From: Heliocidaris erythrogramma
Taxonomy: Eukaryota > Echinodermata > Echinoidea > Camarodonta > Echinometridae
NCBI GenBank assembly: GCA_025617745.1
Contig: CM046855.1
Coordinates: forward strand, 13,423,880-13,487,879
Length of the DNA: 64,000 nucleotides
Direction: 5' to 3'
In this document: positions 22,207-36,759 of the stretch, in pieces
How the letters are laid out: the number at the start of each line of letters is the position of its first letter
How positions within the stretch are numbered: position 1 is the first letter of the stretch
Notes under the pieces: generated by a model
Databases searched by the model: none
What the model was told of the DNA's origin: nothing
The model's input: the letters and a program-made list of their open reading frames with translations, nothing else
Position numbers and translations under genes: made by a program

Positions 22207-24431
22207 TAACTTTCTAAGTTTAGAATAGTATTAGTCCTGCCAAATCACTGTATTGATCACGTACCTATTATCTTTTGAAGTTACTCTATATATAAGTAAA
22301 TAACTATATAGGCCTACTATACAAGTATGTTTGAGATATAACTGAAGGTGTATCAGAGGGTACCATTAAGTGGTAGAAAAGCTGCGTTCCAATAATTATG
22401 AACTTTTCAAAAATACATGAATTTGGCTTTCTGACATCTAATCTAGTAGCATAAGCTATTGAATAAAACCAGAAAATGAGGGAAACAAGTTCGTGAAAGT
22501 TTGAGTAAAATCCGATGAGAAATAAGAAAGTTATAAATTGTTGAAGTTGTAATCAATCCGCAAATTGGCAACTCGGTGACGTATCTTGCGATCTCCTCTC
22601 CCATTTGGTCTCTACAGAAACTTTCATAAATTTTCATTTTCTTAGTTGTTGATGAAGGAATACATTTGTTTCATACAGGTTTTGTGTAAAACATAATTAT
22701 GACCAATGATTATCTAGGTTGCATGTAAAAATCATCCCCTCCACTTCTTCGCCCCACCTATACTCTTTCTGAACTATGTCTGTCCATGATCTATATACGA
22801 TAGATTTCAGAGTATTAAACTTCCATCTCCTGTCTAAACATAATAATCAATTATGATCCATGTAACCTAGCTTTCTCATAAATTAGATACACAGGGAGAA
22901 GTGAAAGGCATTATGTGACGCAATGAGTGGGTTAGACGTTATAATACACAAAGAGACACAGTTGCGTATTTGAAGGGGGCAAGTGGGCAGTTTGCACCCT
23001 GAACAGAGAAAAAAGTGAGATTTTGGTCAAATGAGGATGCTATTGCAAGGTATATAGAAAATTGCTCTTAAAACTTCATCAAAAAAAATTCTCAGAAATT
23101 GTCAGCTCGGCCGAAGTGACCTCCCAAAATAGCTTATGAAGCCAAACTTGGAAATGAAGAGACTAGGGGGATTCAAGTGTCTTCTTATAGGTAAACCCCC
23201 AAAAAACAAAATAGGCCCGTTCTTGTGTAACAAATTGAATTTAATCTGATATATGCTCAAATATACAAATCAACTGATTTTGCATGCATTATAAATAAAG
23301 CATCTGACATTCAGAAGGAAATTTGGAGTCATTTCTGCTCGCTCGCTTCACTCGCTCTAACTATATGGATCCACTGAATACCGATATAACAACGGTATAC
23401 TAAATGAACAATTATTATCGAAATCAAAATGATAAAATCTACGAATTGGTGAGGAGATGGGGGAAAAGCATGCAGGGTTCACCACCCGCCAATGCATATT
23501 AGGCCCCCAAAGTGAATTTCTCTCTGACTGATGCGTGGATCACCATTCAGTATGATGTTTTGCCCCCCCCCCCCAACACCATGCAGGGTCCAGATACTCC
23601 ACTGGAGATACACAGTACAGTTGTGCATGGACCTGGTTCCAAATGAGGACCTGCCGTCTTAAATATGATTATACATTATAGTTATGTATATGTTTTTAAA
23701 AAATACACTTTTTATTTCAAAGAACAGAACTTCACTGGCTGAAATATTCAAAATGTAGAAGAGCGCAATATTTTGTCAGTTGAATAAAAAGGTTATGCCG
23801 GATACACACATTGATACTTTCTTATATAACATACTGTAATATTGGTTTGGCTAAAAATACCAAACTCAATCCTATTCTTTCCCTATAAGCTGGCACTTCG
23901 TATATTTGTACAGGATCGTCTTACTTTTCTCATTCTGATCCACTATTTTTCAGCTTAAAACATTGAAGGCCACTGATTTAAACATTTTTCAAGTTGCATT
24001 TTTTATGTTAAATATAAAAACAACCAACTTCCTTCCTCATTTCAAAATTTATTTAAACTAAACAGTGTATAATTCACTCATACCCTACCCGTATATTTTA
24101 AAAAAATTTCATCTAACAAATCCCAAAAGTGAACTCTTTCATTTGAGCAAAAGTTTTTACCTGACCAGGATTTCCATCATGGCCCTAAATTTTTTTTTCT
24201 GCTTCTCAGGGAATTATGGAGGGAAACTGGACCCCCCCCATTACCCCCCATTACCCCCCCCCCCCCCCCCCCCACTGAGCGAATTTTGAAGGTCTGGCGA
24301 AAAATTCTTTTGTCGCCTTTTGACGGCTTTAATACAGGTTAATATTGTTTAGTGGGAACCATAGGTGGGAACATGACATTAGTATGAGCCATGCCATGGC
24401 AAAATAAGATGTGATGTCTACACCGCCCGTT
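22207..24431. other. intergenic, degraded repeats, no gene seen
   Basis: A segment at about 22445-22650 (GTGAAAGTTTGAGTAAAATCCG, GAAATAAGAAAGTTAT) resembles one arm of the foldback element at 15251 and may be a decayed copy. CTGCTCGCTCGCTTCACTCGCTC at about 23337 looks like interspersed-repeat sequence. Poly-C runs occur at about 23563-23574 and 24246-24273. No coding region is supported. Confidence 0.45.
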
Positions 24432-24439
24432 ACTGCCCC

Positions 24440-24971
24440 CAGGGGCATCGTTAAAACATTTTGAATGGGGGGGGGGGGGGGTGACATCCAAATTTGCCGA
24501 CAAAAATGCTGCACCCTAATTTGTCCCCCTAAACGTTATAATAATAAAAGAAAATCACAGAAGTAGAAATCGTGATCATACAGGCCCATTTGGTCAAAGT
24601 GACGGGTTGACGCCTTTTGCCCGAATATCAACTTCGCATTTTCATTTAAATTTAAACACTTTTCGTAGTGAAAATGTACAGAAGTGACATGATATTCAAA
24701 AAACTTCGCTGGTCAAATATGTGGATATTCTGGCACCTCACTGCCCGAATATGAAGTGGCGGTTGCCCGAATATCGGAACTTTAAACCCATATGTTTGCC
24801 GAAGGGGGACGCCTTTTGCGCCAGTTTTTCCTTTTTTTCTTTCCTTCCCTTTTCCTTTTCTACTTTCATCTCTTTCCTCTTCCCTCTCTATTACCCCCTC
24901 CTTTTTCTTGCCGACAACAATGAGAGTGGGTATGATCCCCCCTCCCCCTCCCCCCTCTAGCGACGCCCCTG
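24440..24971. mobile_element. hAT-like non-autonomous element, 532 bp
   Basis: The left end is CAGGGGCATCGTTAAAA and the right end is TCTAGCGACGCCCCTG, giving an imperfect TIR starting CAGGGGC. The 8 bases outside each end are ACTGCCCC (24432-24439) and ACCGCCCC (24972-24979), a 7-of-8 match consistent with the 8-bp target duplication of hAT transposons. The interior holds a poly-G run at about 24466-24481 and a pyrimidine-rich stretch at 24820-24905. No transposase is present. Confidence 0.7.
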
Positions 24972-24979
24972 ACCGCCCC

Positions 24980-25515
24980 CTATAAATGGTACACCGCATG
25001 CGCCATCGGGACATAAATTAGCACTATTCAGTTAGGCTCGAGTATAATCGGACTATGCAAGAACTCGTCCTTGTCCTGCTACCTAGCGTAATACTGTACA
25101 CCATGCGTCACGTCACACTGCAATCGGCTATAGTTCATTGGTTTCAGTGCTAGTGCATGCTGCATGCACTGACCGTCGACTTCGATCAAGTCACTAGCCA
25201 CGAACAGAGCCGTTCCTAAACATTGTTAGGTTTGTTGTTCCTGGTCGGTGGGTGAACATATTTAGAGATAGTATTGTGTGTAATGCCTTAGTATTCACAA
25301 GCTGTATTGTGTCGATTTGTGATAGAACTAAAAGGCCAAAGTCAAGGCTGGAAGTGGGACCCACAGTCCGCTTCTTCAAAGTTTATACACGAGCTATCTA
25401 GCCGTATCTCGAGTTTCTTCACCTGACCGCACGGCCTAGTAGTATCGCGAGTTACGGGGGTTTCGTCGGGGAAGGTGGATCGTGAAAGCATCTCAGACAG
25501 CCGGGCCTCGCAAAG
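24980..25515 (+). promoter_or_regulatory. NOVA upstream region and 5' UTR
   Basis: This stretch is less AT-rich and has more CpG than its surroundings, as expected of a promoter and first exon. It lies directly upstream of the NOVA start codon. An in-frame TGA at 25483-25485 closes the frame above ATG 25516, so the proposed start is not an internal Met. The transcription start is not determinable from sequence alone, and I saw no convincing TATA box. Confidence 0.5.
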
Positions 25516-25723
25516 ATGGCGACAGCAGAATTCGTGACGGGCCCAGGAACACAATCAACTTCGCATCCTTTAGTTCCATCTATCCACTCAATTGTAGGAC
25601 AACCTATCATCGATATTAACGGTCTTAACGGAGACACTTGTGATTCTAGGAAAAGACCATTGGAAACAGAATCAGACGGAGGCATGGCTACGAAGAGGAC
25701 AAATCTCGGCCCCGGCCCAGTCG
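25516..25723 (+). CDS. NOVA: NOVA-type KH splicing factor, exon 1
   Basis: N-terminal exon of a Nova-family RNA-binding protein, which regulates alternative splicing in neurons by binding YCAY clusters through three KH domains. It reads MATAEFVTGPGTQSTSHPLV, continues through a variable leader, then DSRKRPLETESDGGMATKRT and NLGPGPV, ending one base into an Asp codon. The D-S-R-K-R-P-L-E...TKRTN sequence is the conserved Nova N-terminal motif, which includes a basic nuclear-localisation-like cluster. The start (AAAG-ATG-G) is supported by an upstream in-frame stop. The donor is CAGTCG|GTAAGC at 25724. The 208-bp length ends in phase 1, which fits the KH1 exon at 40675. Confidence 0.88.
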
Positions 25724-27771
25724 GTAAGCATGCACGTTTCTAATTTCATGAATATCTTCCATGCCCTTGCCATTTACAAAGTCATTAGGTACAATTGTGA
25801 TATTGTAAGGAAACAAATAAAAATAATAATAAATAGTGATAATATGATATGAATGATAAGAATTAAGATCCTTGATCAGACTGACTGGTGACTGACAAAA
25901 CTGACATTTTACAACCATGATCATGATGATCAGATGATGCAAAAATTTAAAGATTGTTATTAATGTTGAGTACAGACTGACGTTACTCTGACATGCCTGA
26001 TTACATTATAATCTATGGTACATCTGTGATGCAGAAGCCAAGGATCTAAATTCTAATATTTTATTGTATAGATCTACATTTATGATTTATAGATGAAGAG
26101 AAATGTTTTTAATTACTTTTTAGCTGCCCTCAAATTCTTTAGGAAAATTCTCTAACCTTAAAAAGGATATGTAGAATTATGGCAATGTGACCATATTTCA
26201 ATTTCACATGTGACCCCTCCCCCAATGAGATTGTGTATCCTATAAATATTATGCATCCAGAGGCTTAAAGAGATATGTTTTGCCCACCACAATTTACAAT
26301 GATTCAATGAATTTGAATGGGAAATGAACTAATGAAGACTTCTCTACTCCTACTTCCCTTATGTAATTTCTTTCCAGTTTATGAAAAACCTCTCTATAGA
26401 GGAGTAAAGTTTCTCTTAATAGGCTTGTACACTACTGTATGTTTTTTATGAGTATTTGTGGAGCAAACACAACTTTTACTATTGCTTTGTAATTATAAGA
26501 AGTTATGTCACACAGTCTTCCATTGTTTTTTCCTGTAACTACGAGGGAAAGGAATACAATTGACTACATTTATGAAACCATAATTCAAGGCTCGAATTAT
26601 GATTTTTGGCAGTCATTGAAATGCCAATTGGGTGATCTGTAATTGGCAAAGCATGCATGAAAGAAAGACAAACAAGTCTGTAACTGTAAGGCTTCAAAAT
26701 TTGTGTCACTGCATCTTGTTTACTGGTATATACAGTACATTATGCTGTCAGCATGTAAATTTTGAATAGTTGTCTCGGTTTTAGTGCATGCTAAAAAAAC
26801 TTTTTTTGGTGCGTGTTATTTTAGAATGAAAATCTTCAAAAGATATTATGAATAATTAGACATACTGCCTACGCTGACACTATTGTGTCAATAAATGATT
26901 ATGAGTGCTGAAGACAATCTATGTGTGACTATTCATAGACACAAACTTTATTTATAACTTTACAACATGATAGTCCCCAGTAGTATATATGTACAATATA
27001 ACATTTCCCTATACCCACATGCTCATCAATGGACCTATAAAGTGATTTGATTTGTAGGGTATGAGGATGTTCACCCCTCACCATAGCTGTAAAGGTTCAC
27101 AGAGTACGCACATGCTGGGAGCTGAACGTGTTAAGATTAACAACTAACCTGTCTGCCCCAATACCTTTCACAGTTACTTGGAATGCAGCAGGTTGTTTTA
27201 CTGTTGCTTTCATCATTAAGCTACTGAGTAAGGCTCGATTGCAATAGCGTATAGGAAAATCAATACAAGGCAGTTGGGTCTGGTGCAACAATATTGATGT
27301 GATCACAATGGCCTTTTATACCCCATGGAGAGGGCACAATACAAATCTATAATCTCTCTTGTCTGGTCACAAAAACTGTGATTATGCTATGATGACTTGA
27401 GTTTTATGGAATTTTGTTGTCAATGCGGGATGCCTCTTCATATTGATCTCAAAAAAAAGACAGTTTAGGAAGGGCATAACAATGCCAAATCAGTTCTCTG
27501 GTTGGCTTTATATACTCTTCAAAAAAATTTTTGATAAGAAATATAGGCCTATGACATGGACAGGTCATGCTGTAAAGTAAGTTTCATTTGTCGCTCAGTG
27601 GCTCCGGTATAAGAAATAACTGCCTGTACAGCATGTACAAATACATCATGTAGCATTTTGTTATGGTTTTATTCTATGTCGAGGCCCTACATATACATGT
27701 AGATACAGTACATGTAGTTATTTTCTGCTGCTGCCGGTGACTGGTATCTGCCTTTTCATGCATGTTTTCCT

Positions 27772-27965
27772 TTCTCCCCCTCCCCCCTTTCCCCCCTACC
27801 CCCTTTCTCCCCTTTCTCATCCCTCTCCCTTTCTCTCTCTCTCTCTTTCTCTCTTCTTTCTCTCTTTCTCTCTTCTTTCTCTCTTTTCTTTTGCTCTTTA
27901 CTTGCTCTCTTTCTCTCTCTTACAACTCTTTCACTTTCTGTCTTTGTTTCATCCCCCTCATTTTT
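27772..27965. repeat. pyrimidine-rich low-complexity tract
   Basis: About 190 bp of C/T with CCCCTTT and CTCTCTTT repeats. Leu/Ser/Pro-rich frames on one strand and Glu/Arg/Lys-rich frames on the other are artefacts. Confidence 0.95.
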
Positions 27966-28563
27966 CTCTCTTACTGTTTCCACTCGCTCTGGTCTCTTCA
28001 CCAATCAATTTTTATTGATGTCAACTACGATGCACAACCTCTCTCCATATATGACTGGCTACAGTCAAAGATTTGCTGATACAGACATCATATATGCGCG
28101 CATGATATTTACTTTCCAGTATTTAGGAGGCAGAACCCCAGGGTCTCGGTTGAAGGTTGAATGATGACTTACAGCTGAACCATGGGAGAAAAAGAAAAAG
28201 GAAATTTCAAGTCATGGTGGCATGCCAGCCATCGGAAATCATTCTAAAAACAGGAAGCACATGTAGGAGACCATGATGTGAATCTGTAGAATTTATGGTG
28301 CCATAGCTTTCTCAAAAACGAAAGAAACACAAGTATATTCTACAGGGGATATAAGATTTGATCTTCAAATGTAACATTTTTGAAAACTTAACATTATTTT
28401 GACTGGAAATCTGGAGCCATTTCAAGATTTTACAGATGTTTATGTAATGATTTTACTCCAAACCCATTATAGTCAATCATTGCAACAATCATGTCAGTTT
28501 CCTAGGCTTTCCATAAATCCTTAGTATCGATCTGGATTGAAATGGAAAGAAGAAATAAAGAAA

Positions 28564-28566
<3 letters not shown>

Positions 28567-28602
<36 letters not shown>
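28567..28602. repeat. (AG)n microsatellite
   Basis: About 18 GA units within intron 1, followed by AAAGTAAGAAAG. Confidence 0.97.
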
Positions 28603-28606
<4 letters not shown>

Positions 28607-31600
28607 TAAGAAAGAAATTTCTTTTTCTATGTTGTTCACAATTGTTCTAACTTAATACATTTTTGTTCCTACTACTAGTACTACATGTATGAGCATTCAA
28701 AGGTATTCAATATTTTCATTCATATATTAATTGGAGCTTGTCTATACCGGTATATATGCGAATGAATAGTTAATCCATGTGCTACGGTGTAAAAATGTAT
28801 TTTTGTTCACTGGAGCTCTTTTTCACTGAAACATGTACATGCTTATTAGAGCCTGTCCATATATTATTGCATGTCTGTATATTTGTTTTATGTTAGGCGA
28901 TCCAAGTTACTATCTGTGGTGAGATATTGTGCTGGAAATTTAAAATTCTATCGACATGCAGGCATATGGCAACCTGATAAGGCAATATGCAGATCTAAAT
29001 ACAGGGTGAACATGTATATTAAATGATGCATTTACATGCATTGCACAGCACAACACTAAACCATATCTTGAGGTAATACTACTCAGCTGTGTACACCTTC
29101 TGTGCTATAAAATTATGCTGGTACTAGTGGTAGTCATACATGGTGGCACTTACAGAATAAATTCAAAGTCAGCAATCTCCCCCAAGCTAGTTAATGATTA
29201 TCCAAGCTGCCTACCTGAAAGAGGAACTATGGACCAAATTTATATTTGTATAAAAGATAAGCCATACATGTATGCTATGCAGTATCTAAGTCTTAAGCTC
29301 AAAGTAAGTATAAGCTTCATTGTTTACTCCTGATAAAAAAAGGAAGGCCCTTCTTTTAAGCAAATGTTAACTTTGATGGTAGAAACAAAGTCTAGGAGTA
29401 TAATTATCCATTGCATACACTGCACGTGGACAAAGATAGAGGTGCTGATTAATACTAGTTTTTCATTAACTAGGAAATATGGGAAGCAAATTGATTTTAT
29501 TTTTCTGTCCACACAGCCATGCAGCACAACCATATCAATTAATTGATATTTGTGCTTGCGAGTCAATAGTGGTTGGTTCCAGTGCAGTGGCCTAGATAAA
29601 AGGGGCGTGTTGTTCAGATTGTGAAAAATAACTTATTTAGCCACTAGGAAAACTAATGGGCCTTCAACACCAAGGGCTACATATATTACTGTGTGTACAT
29701 TTCTGTGAGAGAGAGAAAGAGAGAGAGAGACAGAAAAGAAAGCCTTGCCATATACCAAAAGAAGAGGGATATGTTTAATTGCTGATTCTGGAGTCACATG
29801 ATATATTTTTTCATGTGAGCATTTTATGATTCAACATTTTGGCAAACTAAAAATATCTAATGTATTTGAGATATTTTTATAAGCCAATGAGCAAACCATT
29901 TGTCTTGTTTTGATAGATGTACCTATACCCTCTGTAGGAGGCAAACACCACATTCCTACCTACAAGTGCCTGTACTCCCATGTAAGGACAATAATACCTC
30001 TAATATTTGGAGGGATTACCGATAATGGGCAAATTGTGTGATATCCAATTTTTAAAATATCTCTACGTTTTTGTACATGTAGCTGAATATATCTGAAGGT
30101 TAGTTCTAACAATATTTCAATGTTTGTACAAGTTTGTTAATTTTCCAAACATGTGAAAACTTGGCTCAAGTTACTTGCATTAAAAAAAAAGAAAAATAAC
30201 TTCAAAACTTTGTAAAGCAAAAAAATGATCAAAATGTGGATATTTCAACACTGGAGCTTGAAGAGAAAAGGAGTAATTTTGCCAGTAAATGGTGCTGGAT
30301 GAAAATCATTGCCCGCTTTATTCCTAGGGTCTATTTAGTCCTTCAGTCAAAACAGTATGGCTCTTGACATTTTTCTTTGGGGAGAATAGTGCACAGAATA
30401 CCCTCATGAACTCAAGAGAGCGGAAGTTTCTCAGTTTTTATCTGCATGCCAAACTTGTTCGTTTTCTACGAGGTTTATTTATTCTTGCTGTGTTGCCTCC
30501 TGGATGTGGTGATTCAATTTTGTGTTCTTTTATTGGAGCACTGGGAGAGTTACTGCATGTTCTCAGTCTGTCCCAGTGTGAACAATTATTATTACATTTC
30601 CCCATGTGTATTTCAAACAATGCCACCACCCCCACCCCATCCCCACCCCATACCCTACCCTTAAATGGCCCTTGCAATCATTATATTAGTTTTTATACAG
30701 TTCTTATTGGGTGTTTTCTATGGGAGTGCTGGATAACAATTAAAAGTGCTTGAGAACCCAAATATGTCCATACATGTACATGCCTACATGTGCATGTACA
30801 CGTAATGTAAATGTAGTCCATTTGTGAATTCTTTTGGTGTACTAGTACCAGTAAATCTGGATTAATTCATTCATTAATGCATTCAGCCAAAGTCTTTGAT
30901 GTTAATAATTGGCCTGTAGCAATATTTTGAAAGATAACCCTTCACTAGGTAGAGTTTCTTCAAGTCTTAAACTGGATACTTCATTATCTTTACTTTAGGC
31001 TTATACACACTCTACAATAAAATCTAGGAATATGATGATGGTTATAAATTCAACGTTTTTTTTTTTGTAGTAGGCAACATGCTTTACAACAGACATACTG
31101 ATATTAGCTTTCTATTGTGTAGCAGTGAACTTTGGAATCTCGAAGCCACTTCATTGATTCATGGAGTACTGTCTTCATAGACTTCTCTAACCACAAGTAA
31201 AACTGCCATTATTGAAATTGTAAAGAACTTCAGTGTTTTCTATTGGCACTTCTTCGTTTTACTCCTATTGTCACCATGAAATGAAGCAAAAAGTTTCAAC
31301 TGAGATTCAACCGGTCATTGGCAGCGTGGGTGAATAACCCGTTAAGAATAACTTTGAAGTTGTCAATTCCTCTTCTGGCCATTGGATTAGCTAGAACATT
31401 GGTTTTAAAGAATTACTCAGTGCTTGCCAGCTGCTTTGTTGAAATTAATTTTATTTTCTAGCATTGTGTGAACTTTTACCAGAATGCACCTGATCATTTA
31501 TATGAAACATAGAATGGAAATAAATTGTTTACGCTATTCTTAGAGTGAGGTTTGTTGTAGCCCATAGGACATGTACATTGTAGATGATAGATTTGGTGGA

Positions 31601-31947
31601 GTAATTGGCGTCAATCTTTACCTTGGGTGAACATACATGTAGAGAAAAGAGAAAGGTTTAATCAAATAAGTCATAATATACATACTTCTGCACTACCAGT
31701 TTGTGAGTACACCTTCTGACCTGTGTAGTATCTTTCCCAACATGACTAAATATCTATTTTCATTTTTTTTTCTTCTGTTGGCTTTCTTAAGGGTATAAGC
31801 CGAAGCAGAAGATAGCAACTTGGATGATATAAATGTAGATAAGAAATTAATTAGATATATTCACCCGAAGATCATATTATCAACAACATTAATGAGAAAT
31901 ATTGTATATTTTCAGAATAATCTTTTCAGATATGGATAGCAGTCCTA

Positions 31948-32399
31948 TTAAAGGAGAATGAAACCCTGGGGAAATATCCATTTTAATGAAAAGATAGTAA
32001 AGAGAGAAGCAATTTAAAAAAAGTTCCATTTTTTTCAGATTTTCTCCATTATCTCTAAAGATGCTACTTGTCTCTTTGTGACCTCAACATATGTTGTGTA
32101 AAATACATTTTACCATGATATACATAGAGCTAAAAAAGAGACAAGCTGTACCTTGAGAGATAATGGAGAAAATCTGAAATTTTGTGTACAAAACATATGG
32201 AGAGTTGTCCACAAAAACTTGCCACTTTGAAGCAAATAGCCAATTTGAGGATCGCCATAAAAAGTAAATCGAGACTTTTCAAACTTTCACAACTTTTTCA
32301 TTTCTTAACCGATTTTGATGGCACTTTTTTTAAATTGCTTCTCTCTTTACTATCTTTTCATTAAAATGGATATTTCTCCAGGGTTTCATTCTCATTTAT
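31948..32399. mobile_element. T2/Kolobok-like foldback MITE, about 450 bp
   Basis: The left terminus is TTAAAGGAGAATGAAACCCT and the right is AGGGTTTCATTCTCATTTAT. The arms pair for about 60 bp (GGAAATATCCATTTTAATGA with TCATTAAAATGGATATTTCT; GTAAAGAGAGAAGCAATTT with AAATTGCTTCTCTCTTTAC). A second inner pair is AGATTTTCTCCATTATCTCT with AGAGATAATGGAGAAAATCT. The right TTAA appears mutated to TTAT. Confidence 0.83.
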
Positions 32400-34012
32400 T
32401 AATAGTGCAGACAATTTAACCAAACATTGTATCTCACCCTCAAATATGAAGTTTATGGTTGCATGAAGTGTAGTAATTTATTTATGACTTAGCAATCCTG
32501 AAAATGCCATTCTGTAGGACTTGACCTACATGTACATGCATGTGAAGAAAAAAAAAATCTAGCACATACATGTACATGTAATGGTATGACCTACATGTAC
32601 ATGGAGGTGAAAAATGAGGTGTTTTCTGCAAATCTGCCTGCACATTCCTTACGGCCACCCAAATATACTTGCATGCATTACCCTTCAGAGAGAGTACCAA
32701 GTCCATGGCATGGGCGAAAGAAAAAGAGGATCAACAGAGCACGCCTCTATCATGGGTTCCCATGGGGATTGAATTTCAAGATCCTGATGATTTGGACTAG
32801 GCCCACATGTAGAGGACATGTACATGAACTTGGTGCAGCGAGAGCTCAGCGAGAGCTGTGAAGACAGCAATAGTAACAATGTACATGTATGTAGTAGCAT
32901 TTATAGAGTTCAGGATTTGAAAGGGGGATGTGAAATTATATGTTTATACTTGAAACGATTAGGGGGGAAATATTCGTTGCCTGTGTTTTATCATGGCAGT
33001 TATCTTTCAATGTTGGCTACTTGTATTGTAGGTTACCTGTTGCAAATAATTGTCTGGAAAGGGGGGAGGGGGGGTGTGTGGAATGGAAAGAATGCTCATA
33101 AGACTAGATTCAAGGAAGGGAAAGGTACATGTATGTGTCTGACATTATGGAAGGTATTTGTATAGCAAATACAAGTCAGTTGCAAAATGTAAATTGCATT
33201 TTGTTAGGGTTGTTTTGCAGACATTTCTTGAATGGAAGTATTCAATATAATTTTGAACACTAAAATCTCAAATATTTCAGACATCAATGATTTTGATGTA
33301 AGAAACTTGTCTGTTCTTTTAAAGCATTAACCTATATGTATCAATATGATTTTTTTTTATAATCAAACTTGTAAGATCTTTCTGTTAATCTCAATGAAGA
33401 TGATAACGGGTGTGTATGCCTTTATAAGTTTAACCTCCCACTACCTCCTTACAATTCCAGTGATGGATGGCTTACTGTCTTCACCCTAGCTCCATCCCTA
33501 GCTCTCTCACCTTATCAATCACCAATCCTTTCTGGTTCTGCATCATTCATCTTTATCAGAAGGTGACCTGAACATATGTTTTTACCCACCAGGGGCCCAG
33601 AGAATAGGCTGAATCTCATTCCTTCAAGCCCAGGAAAATAAACTTTTGTCTTCAGCACCCATGATGAATGATCCTACAGCCTGCAATCATAAAATCTTGC
33701 ACTCCTCTTTTGTTTATCTCAAATTCAGATGCTGGCAGTCAAACTTAGATATATTCTGAAGTAGTTGAAAGAATCCATGCCAAGGAGTTTACAGGCTGGC
33801 TTTCAGGTGGAATGATTTCTTACTCAAGATTAAAATAAATTGAAGCGAGTCTTTTGTACATTGTATGTAGACTACATCATCTGCTAAAAGCCAGAAACGC
33901 ATTATATATTAACTGCATGTAAAATGATATGAGTGATGGCCCTCCCAGCTACATAATTAATAAAAGGCACTAGAACTATGTTTACTCTCTCCAGTCCTGT
34001 CTCTTTACCCAC

Positions 34013-34071
34013 CCCCTCTCTCTCTCTCTTTTTCTCTTTTTATCTCTCTATCTCTCTCTCTCTCTCTCTTA
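34013..34071. repeat. (CT)n microsatellite
   Basis: Imperfect CT repeat broken by TTTTTCTCTTTTTAT, in NOVA intron 1. Confidence 0.95.
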
Positions 34072-36759
34072 TTTCTTGCTTTCTCTGAAATATATACATT
34101 GTAGCAAGATGGAGATGAGGATAGATAGTCTACATGCTACTTTTCCTCAAAAAAGTAAAAGGAAATACAAGAATATTTCCATTCATTCATTCGGCAGTGG
34201 AAATACACTATTACAATGTACGTGTAGTCCTGCATCGACTGCACCACACCGAGAAGACTTAACAGAGAAGTATTACCCACGATTGCGAATTAGGAAAGCA
34301 TAATGGAGAAATGAATTGTCTGTTCCATCCATTACGTGGAAGATGCTATCTTACATTTGCAGTATGTCTCTGTTAGGTGTTTGAATAGCGTTCCAACCAG
34401 CAGTCATTCCACCCACACATGCTCAGTCAATAAGCCGTGTCTGGCAACTGCATCGCGTGGAACGCGGGATCCCAAGTCAAATCACAGCCATGCATATTTA
34501 ATTAAATGGGCAAGGCAACCCAATTCTTCATCAGGAGTTGGGTGGATCAGGAGCTTGTATGTGACTTTATCTCTTAATTAGAAAGAGTTGACAGCAAGTC
34601 AGCAACAGCATCATCATGTACAGTATGATACCTGTAGCAAAGCGAGAATATAGTATTAGGAGTTTTTTTAAACTGAAAGATCAACTTCAAACAAGAGAGT
34701 ATATATTGTATTTCTAAAAAAAGCTCACAGTTGCATCCCATCAATTCATGGTAGTTCTTAATTTGAGAGAAAGTGGCAAATTACTTTTTGAAAAATTGTT
34801 AAGTTGTAGATTAAGCACCAGATGACAAGAGACTTAACAAGGTTACTAGCCTGTTGGTAACGTAGCTGTAGAAAGAATACGTACAGGCTGTTCAAATGTC
34901 TGTTGGCATCCAGAGCACAAACATACATGCACATGAGGGACTACACACTTTCAATATCAATAGTATGGTGCAAGTGATATAATTAAGATGGAGATTTGTG
35001 TATCTCTGCAATCTTTCCTGCAGATGACTCTATGTCTCTATTGTGGCAGGGCCTTATCTCTGTCTTGATTGTCTGTAATGGCATTCAAATCATCATGTCT
35101 GCTGAATTAATTCATCAAGGCATTAGATTAGTATTCTGGAGAAGATTGAGATCTGGCATGCTGTTAGTTGCAAGAACTGAGTGGTGCCACCATCTCCTGT
35201 GCATGCTTATTATGTTGCAATTCACATTTAGGCATTCTGTGAATGGAGGAGAGAGGGGCACTTCCGTTTGAAAGTCCATTTACATTGTACTTTTGGATGC
35301 ATGCACCTTAAAAATGTTTTATACAGACCTTTTTTTTTAAGTGCGAGTGAGTGCAGGATGGATGTAGTCCTTAATGAATGCACTTTGTCTGACTTCTGGA
35401 CTGGAATTTAAAAAAATTAAATGATCTTTGATGAAAAAAAACATTGCAAAAACGGTTTGCTTCAATCTAGTTGGAGATGAATCGGAATCTAGAACTAAAG
35501 GAGAACAGAGTAGAATGAAAAAGAATGTACAATAGTGAAACTTGTTGCTTTTTGTAGATGTTTCGAGATGACAAATGTACATGTACATGTAACATGATCT
35601 CACAACAAAGTACCTGTGAATCTGTCATCCTTTTACATTGCTCCACTGGCCTATGTAGGCCTATTATAGCTGCTGTTTGGCAGAAGGTTCTGTCTGGTGG
35701 AGTTTTGTCTGTAGCATGCTATGAGTAGCTTCTTCCCTGCTGGGTGCAGGGTTGCCTCCCCTGGGCCACGCTTGCACCCATACTGGGCACAGATTTGCTC
35801 AAATTGAATAAGTGCTCTCCTGCCCACTTTTTATTGAGAGGTATTCTTGGCACAGTCAGGGCACTGAAGAAGGTAGATAGACTGAGGAATGCCTTGGACA
35901 AACAGGTAGATGAAGAAGAATCAAAGGTAGATATCCTATAACAAGAGAGACAACTACATTTGTAAGATCATCTACATGTTATGTTTCAGAACAAAAGAAA
36001 GACTGATATTCAGCTAAAACATACACTGCAACATGCTCATTGAGGATGAGGGGGAGGAGGAGGAGAAAATAAAAAGTATAAGAAACTGAGATAGAATAAC
36101 CTTGACCAAGAATTACGGTTCACTTTTATCAATTTTATAGGGTTGTAAGAGATTACTTCCTTTCTTTAAACTGGATGTGTTATTTCGATTATATCGATTG
36201 TTTTGGCATCAGTTGGGGGTCGCAGGACAACTAGTGCAAATTGACAAAAAAAATTAATTTGAAGATTATTGAGGTATGAAGATGTTGGATTGAGATGAAG
36301 GAAATCAAGCCAATGCTTGATAAACGGAGGAGCCTTTAGAAATGCAAGGAACTGTGTTCAGATCACGCTCAATAGAGCCCTGTCTGGCACGCTCTGTTGC
36401 CCTTGGCTTAACAATATTATTTCACCCTCCAGGTATGGAGCATTACAGCCGTACTAATCAAAAGGACCTTGCGCAAATTAATAAACAGAAGGTCTTTACC
36501 TTTCTGGAAGAATGATAATTTAACGATGATCACTTTGTGAAATATTGATTATGATTTTATGGGCCAATGAACAGATTGTCTCACATGGGATGGATTTTAA
36601 TTAGTGGTGAAAGGGAAGTGATTAGTGTAGAATGGGATCCCTTGTAAATTGTTACAGAAGTGGTACAAGGGTGATAATGGGTAGTTGCAGAGAGTCCATG
36701 TGTGAAGGTATTGGATGAGGGATGACTCCAGAAGAGTTATGCAGTGGACAGTGATTTAT

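Noticed and set aside
27756..28079. Long Phe/Leu/Ser-rich and Lys/Glu/Arg-rich open frames
   Set aside because: Artefact of a pyrimidine-rich tract.
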